Below, piece by piece: positions 7,468 to 9,643 of a stretch of 9,643 nucleotides of DNA (position 1 is the stretch's first letter; each line of letters opens with the position of its first letter). The notes beneath the pieces were generated by a model. That model saw nothing but the letters and a program-made list of their open reading frames with translations. It did not search any database and was not told the origin of the DNA. The translations under genes and the position numbers were made by a program. The DNA comes from JAZQHR01 sp045540695. GTDB lineage: Bacteria; Bacillota; Clostridia; UMGS1810. Location: NCBI GenBank assembly GCA_045540695.1, contig JAZQHR010000030.1:1-9643 (forward strand), in the 5' to 3' direction.

Positions 7468-7500
7468 GTAAATAATAAAACATACTGTTTTATTATTTAC
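7468..7500. repeat. Perfect 14-bp AT-rich inverted repeat after the deacetylase gene
   Basis: GTAAATAATAAAAC (7468-7481) is the exact reverse complement of 7487-7500, around a 5-nt loop. It begins 20 nt after the deacetylase stop. No T-run follows, though the right arm itself is T-rich, so it may be a weak terminator or a 3' mRNA stabilising hairpin. Flanking GGTGTA (7465-7470) can also pair with TACACC (7505-7510), and GGTG (7465-7468) with CACC (7455-7458), so alternative folds exist. Confidence 0.75.
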
Positions 7501-7589
7501 TAACTACACCCAAACTTTCAGTCGAGCGTAAAGACACCATTTGATGAAATTCTTAGAAAATTCAAATGATATTTTTAAAAAATAACTGT

Positions 7590-7632
7590 AAAAAAGTCAG
7601 GTTCTAGTTATCTAGCAATGCCTGACTTTTTT
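7590..7632. terminator. Bidirectional terminator downstream of the deacetylase
   Basis: AAAAAAGTCAGG (7590-7601) and CCTGACTTTTTT (7621-7632) form a perfect 12-bp stem. The 19-nt intervening segment can form a small inner CTAG/CTAG stem. The flanking A and T runs give a T-tract on both strands, fitting a site between convergent genes. Confidence 0.88.
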
Positions 7633-7881
7633 AGTGCAACCCGAGGGAACAAAGTGAGATAAGCACTTATATATCATAGTGTTAATATTATCTATATTTT
7701 TTTTCTTGCCTCCGGCGGGGCATTTTGAACGGCAAAATAGATGGACGCACTTACATTTTACTCAATGTTTACAATTTCTTATCGCTTATCTAACCTCTCC
7801 AGAATCCTCCCACCGCTAAAGCGGTCCCCCCTCCTTTAGGCAAGGAGGGCTTTTCCTATCGAACAGGGACACCCTGGACCC
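7633..7881. repeat. Hairpin-rich, REP/MITE-like intergenic segment
   Basis: The segment is richer in G and C than its surroundings and contains several short perfect hairpins: TGCCTC/GGGGCA around CGGC (one wobble, near 7708-7723), ATTTTG/CAAAAT (near 7724-7740), ACCGCT/AGCGGT (7812-7825), CCCTCCTT/AAGGAGGG (7829-7849) and CAGGG/CCCTG (7864-7876). The block from about 7794 to 7855 resembles, from memory, the intergenic repeats with CCTC...CCACC...hairpin...CTCC...GGAG that are scattered in many gut Clostridia genomes. No terminal inverted repeats or target duplication are obvious. Family assignment needs a genome-wide copy search. Confidence 0.5.
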
Positions 7882-7913
7882 AAAAAGACTTTCTCTTTCG
7901 AGAAAGTCTTTTT
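7882..7913. terminator. Bidirectional terminator downstream of the DeoR-type regulator gene
   Basis: AAAAAGACTTTCTC (7882-7895) pairs perfectly with 7900-7913 across a TTTC loop, giving a 14-bp stem. Read on the minus strand it lies 52 nt after the regulator's stop codon and ends in a T-run; on the plus strand it also ends in TTTTT. It most likely ends the minus-strand transcript. Confidence 0.9.
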
Positions 7914-7965
7914 ATAGTTATACGACTGTCACACTTAACATTAAACTTTTTTATATCGTATTAAA

Positions 7966-8724
7966 TTAAATAACCAATTCAACACCAAGCTCTTTGAATA
8001 TGCTTGTTGATTCTTCATCCACCTCACTGTTTGTAACTATATAATTTGCTACAGACAGGTCGGATATTTTAACAAATGCACTATGGTGGAATTTTGAGTA
8101 GTCAGCCGCTACAATGCATTTATCCGACTGCTCTATCATTACTCTGTCTACTTCAGCTTCCTTGTCATAGTAGGTGGTAAAACCATTTATAGCATCTATT
8201 CCGTCGACAGATAGTATAAATTTATCTGCGTGATAATTTCTAAGTTGCGAGATAGCATCTGTGCCAAATGAGAACTGATACTTTGTATTTATAGAACCTC
8301 CAATAAGTACAACATTGTAGTTCGGATTGCTCGATGCTTCAAGAGCTATAGCAATAGAGTTTGTTACTATGTTTAAGTTATACGATGCAGGAAACTTCCT
8401 AAATGTAAGTAGGGTAGTAGTTCCCGAATTAAGCATAATAGTATCGTTTGGTTCTATAAACTGTGCAATCTTGTTTGCTATATCAACTTTTTCTGACTGA
8501 TTTGTTTCAAGTCTTTGTGTCATATTCATACTGTAGTATGGTTTGTACGAGCTTATCGCACCACCATGAATACGAGAAAGAAGACCTTTCTTTTCCATAT
8601 CGGAAAGATAATTTCTAACAGTAACTTCCGAAACATTAAATTTTTCACTAAGTTCAGTTACCCTTACACTTCCATCTGTTTTTAATATATCAAGTATTTC
8701 TTGTTTTCTTTTATCGGCTACCAT
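7966..8724 (-). CDS. DeoR/GlpR-family transcriptional regulator
   Basis: Members are usually repressors of sugar or polyol catabolic genes whose effector is a sugar phosphate. The 252-residue protein has an N-terminal DeoR-type helix-turn-helix (approximately residues 4-57: KRKQEILDIL, VTELSEKFNVSEVTVRNYL, ending in R-I-H-G-G-A). An effector domain of the DeoRC type follows, with MLNSGTTT (97-104), IGGSI, LSVDGID and the terminal ADYSKF block. I chose ATG at 8724 because GGAGG (complement of 8731-8735) lies six bases upstream; an in-frame ATG at 8763 would lie within the predicted -10 and adds 13 residues unlike the family. It is divergent from the ceramidase-like gene at 8952, which is its probable target, and may regulate itself. 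The specific effector cannot be read from sequence. Confidence 0.92.
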   Translation of the reverse strand: MVADKRKQEILDILKTDGSVRVTELSEKFNVSEVTVRNYLSDMEKKGLLSRIHGGAISSYKPYYSMNMTQRLETNQSEKVDIANKIAQFIEPNDTIMLNSGTTTLLTFRKFPASYNLNIVTNSIAIALEASSNPNYNVVLIGGSINTKYQFSFGTDAISQLRNYHADKFILSVDGIDAINGFTTYYDKEAEVDRVMIEQSDKCIVAADYSKFHHSAFVKISDLSVANYIVTNSEVDEESTSIFKELGVELVI

Positions 8725-8753
8725 ATTATACCTCCGAATCTGACTTTGATATG

Positions 8754-8782
8754 AGTATATCACAGATAAATTGGCGTGTCAA
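8754..8782 (-). promoter_or_regulatory. Predicted promoter of the DeoR-type regulator gene
   Basis: On the minus strand, TTGACA (complement of 8777-8782) and TATACT (complement of 8754-8759) are separated by exactly 17 nt, with TGA before the -10 giving an extended element. It is close to the sigma-A consensus. The transcript would start about 20-25 nt ahead of the ATG at 8724. Confidence 0.85.
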
Positions 8783-8802
8783 TTAAATGAATTTTAGCTT
8801 TT

Positions 8803-8840
8803 GGTTTGATTTCGAAATGTAAAAAAACGAAAAATAAACC
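8803..8840. promoter_or_regulatory. Candidate operator: imperfect inverted repeat between divergent promoters
   Basis: GGTTTGATTTCG (8803-8814) faces CGAAAAATAAACC (8828-8840) across 13 nt; the outer GGTTT/AAACC and inner TTTCG/CGAAA blocks match exactly. It lies between the two predicted -35 elements, just upstream of the plus-strand one (8851). Half-sites containing TTTCG are known for some DeoR-family regulators, such as AgaR-type operators, as I recall. A further CGAAAAAT at 8932-8939 repeats 8828-8835 and lies in the leader of the downstream gene. Binding by the neighbouring regulator is inferred. Confidence 0.45.
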
Positions 8841-8850
8841 GATATTTTTG

Positions 8851-8880
8851 TTGACATTTATATATAAGTAATGGTATTAT
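8851..8880 (+). promoter_or_regulatory. Predicted promoter of the ceramidase-like gene
   Basis: TTGACA (8851-8856) and TATTAT (8875-8880) are 18 nt apart, with TGG immediately before the -10 (extended element). TATAAT also reads at 8878-8883 but with a 21-nt spacer. Transcription would begin near 8887, giving a leader of about 65 nt that includes the inverted repeat at 8891-8924. Confidence 0.8.
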
Positions 8881-8890
8881 AATAATAACA

Positions 8891-8924
8891 ATCATTTAAG
8901 TAGGGCTGAGATGCCTTAAATGAT
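8891..8924 (+). promoter_or_regulatory. Perfect 10-bp inverted repeat at the 5' end of the ceramidase-like transcript
   Basis: ATCATTTAAG (8891-8900) is the exact reverse complement of 8915-8924, with 14 nt between. It starts only a few bases after the expected transcription start. As RNA it could form a hairpin whose loop region (GGC UGAGAU GCC) may pair further. As DNA it could be a second operator overlapping the start site. It is followed by two GAAAAAT copies 8 nt apart (8925-8931 and 8933-8939) and the GAGG ribosome binding site (8940-8943). Confidence 0.55.
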
Positions 8925-8951
8925 GAAAAATCGAAAAATGAGGCGATAGTT

Positions 8952-9643
8952 ATGGGAAAATTACAGGTAGGTTGGTCAGAGGTAAGTATTACTCCTGACA
9001 AGAAAATAGGTCTTGCAGGACAGTTTTTTGAGAGAATTTCGGAGTATGTAGAAACTCCTATTACAGTTACCGCACTTGCGGTTGAGTCAGACGATGAACA
9101 GTTAATTATATGTTCGTGCGACCTTGGAAGTGTTGGAGTTGGACTTATAAATCAGGCAAGAGGTATTATATCTGAAAAATGTAAAGATATAGATGTAAAT
9201 AAGATTATAATAAATGCAACACATACACACACATCTCACGTGTACAGCCGTAAGGGTGATAATTCACGAGATGTTGGTACTACAAAAGATGTGCTTAACC
9301 GTTTCCTTCCTGAGGAAAAGCAGTATCAGGCAAAGGTAAGTGCTAAAGGCGACGACTTTATGAACGCAGATGAAGCTGCAGACTATCTTGCTGAAAGAAT
9401 TGCCCAGGCAGTTGTGGAAGCGTGGAATAACAGAAAATCTGCAAAATACGCACAGGGCTTTGGCAGAGCCGCAGTTGGTATGTGTAGACGTGTTGACTAT
9501 AACGACGGTACAGCTAAAATGTGGGGCGATGCAAACACAGCTACATTTACAGAGCTTGAAGGCGGAAATGACTCGGGTATAGAGCTTATGTTCTTCTACG
9601 ATGAAAATAATAAGCTTACAAGTCGGATCGTAGCCATGTCGTT
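8952..9643 (+). CDS. Neutral/alkaline ceramidase N-terminal-domain-like protein (3' end outside window)
   Basis: The frame from ATG 8952 stays open to the window end, giving 230 codons of a longer protein. GAGG (8940-8943) lies eight bases upstream. The start VGWSEVSITPD (6-16), LAGQF, a TALAVE.DDEQLIICSCDLGSV segment and the motif N-A-T-H91-T-H93-T-S-H96 match the N-terminal domain of neutral/alkaline non-lysosomal ceramidases, in which a similar HTHS motif binds the catalytic zinc. Unlike secreted ceramidases there is no signal peptide, so the enzyme is probably cytoplasmic and its substrate may not be ceramide. Similar proteins are often left as hypothetical in Firmicutes, frequently beside carbohydrate genes, as I recall. 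It is divergent from the DeoR-type regulator, which suggests induction by a sugar-derived signal. The fold call is fairly sure; the reaction is not. Confidence 0.8.
   Translation, partial: MGKLQVGWSEVSITPDKKIGLAGQFFERISEYVETPITVTALAVESDDEQLIICSCDLGSVGVGLINQARGIISEKCKDIDVNKIIINATHTHTSHVYSRKGDNSRDVGTTKDVLNRFLPEEKQYQAKVSAKGDDFMNADEAADYLAERIAQAVVEAWNNRKSAKYAQGFGRAAVGMCRRVDYNDGTAKMWGDANTATFTELEGGNDSGIELMFFYDENNKLTSRIVAMS

Larger units (their letters stand above)
7448..7965. other. 518-nt gene-free spacer between convergent genes, rich in inverted repeats
   Basis: No convincing gene is seen on either strand. The stretch separates the plus-strand deacetylase from the minus-strand DeoR-type regulator. 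In order it holds a small CACC/GGTG hairpin (7455-7468), a 14-bp inverted repeat (7468-7500), a short coding-like stretch ending in TGA at 7567-7569, a bidirectional terminator (7590-7632), a GC-richer repeat-like segment (7633-7881) with at least five small hairpins, and a second bidirectional terminator (7882-7913). Convergent genes need only one such terminator, so the middle segment may be an insertion. Confidence 0.7.

Noticed and set aside
7448..7965. CRISPR array or tRNA in the hairpin-rich spacer
   Set aside because: There is no regularly spaced direct repeat with unique spacers, and no cloverleaf or conserved T-arm sequence could be found.
8725..8763. Upstream ATG giving the DeoR-type regulator 13 more residues
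   Set aside because: The predicted -10 element lies at 8754-8759, inside this extension, and the GGAGG site at 8731-8735 fits ATG 8724.
8901..8915. GGGCTGAGATGCC resembling part of a TPP riboswitch (THI box)
   Set aside because: The rest of the conserved thi-box core, the second helix region and the expected length are absent, and the downstream gene is not a thiamine gene.
9370..9582. 70-codon plus-strand open frame near the right end
   Set aside because: It is a shadow in another frame of the ceramidase-like gene that is open from 8952 to the window end; it has no ribosome binding site and an unnatural residue mix.

Overview
The window looks like chromosomal DNA from an AT-rich anaerobic Firmicute of class Clostridia. 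The reasons are strong AGGAGG-type ribosome binding sites, frequent ATA isoleucine codons, a ferredoxin:NAD+ oxidoreductase operon in the order rnfC-D-G-E-A-B, and sigma-A type promoters with extended -10 elements. I cannot name the genus from sequence alone.

Layout. (1) Positions 3-320 hold the 3' end of a gene for a protein with a proline/threonine-rich, low-complexity tail; a strong hairpin terminator follows. (2) A promoter at 466-494 leads into a tight run of seven same-strand genes: rnfC, rnfD, rnfG, rnfE, rnfA, rnfB and mnmA (544-6509). Gaps are 14 nt or less or the genes overlap, and the run closes with a terminator at 6516-6546. RnfA-G and RnfC would form the membrane Rnf complex, which couples electron flow from reduced ferredoxin to NAD+ with Na+ or H+ export. 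MnmA, which thiolates tRNA wobble uridine, appears to be co-transcribed and starts with TTG. (3) A membrane-anchored or secreted polysaccharide deacetylase (6599-7447) follows. (4) A 518-nt gene-free stretch (7448-7965) holds many inverted repeats: a 14-bp inverted repeat, two bidirectional terminators, and between them a GC-richer, repeat-like segment with several small hairpins. (5) A DeoR/GlpR-type regulator on the minus strand (7966-8724) is divergent from a gene that begins at 8952 and runs off the window end. The latter encodes a protein resembling the N-terminal domain of neutral/alkaline ceramidases, with a HTHTSH motif and no signal peptide. The divergent intergenic region holds a good promoter for each gene, a GGTTT...TTTCG / CGAAA...AAACC inverted repeat between them (candidate operator), and a perfect 10-bp inverted repeat just after the predicted plus-strand start site.

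Most of the window is ordinary core metabolism. The best candidate for something under-described is the DeoR/ceramidase-like divergon at the right end, whose substrate and effector are not known from the sequence. The hairpin-rich spacer at 7448-7965 is the second. I saw no CRISPR array, tRNA, rRNA, intact insertion sequence or phage gene.
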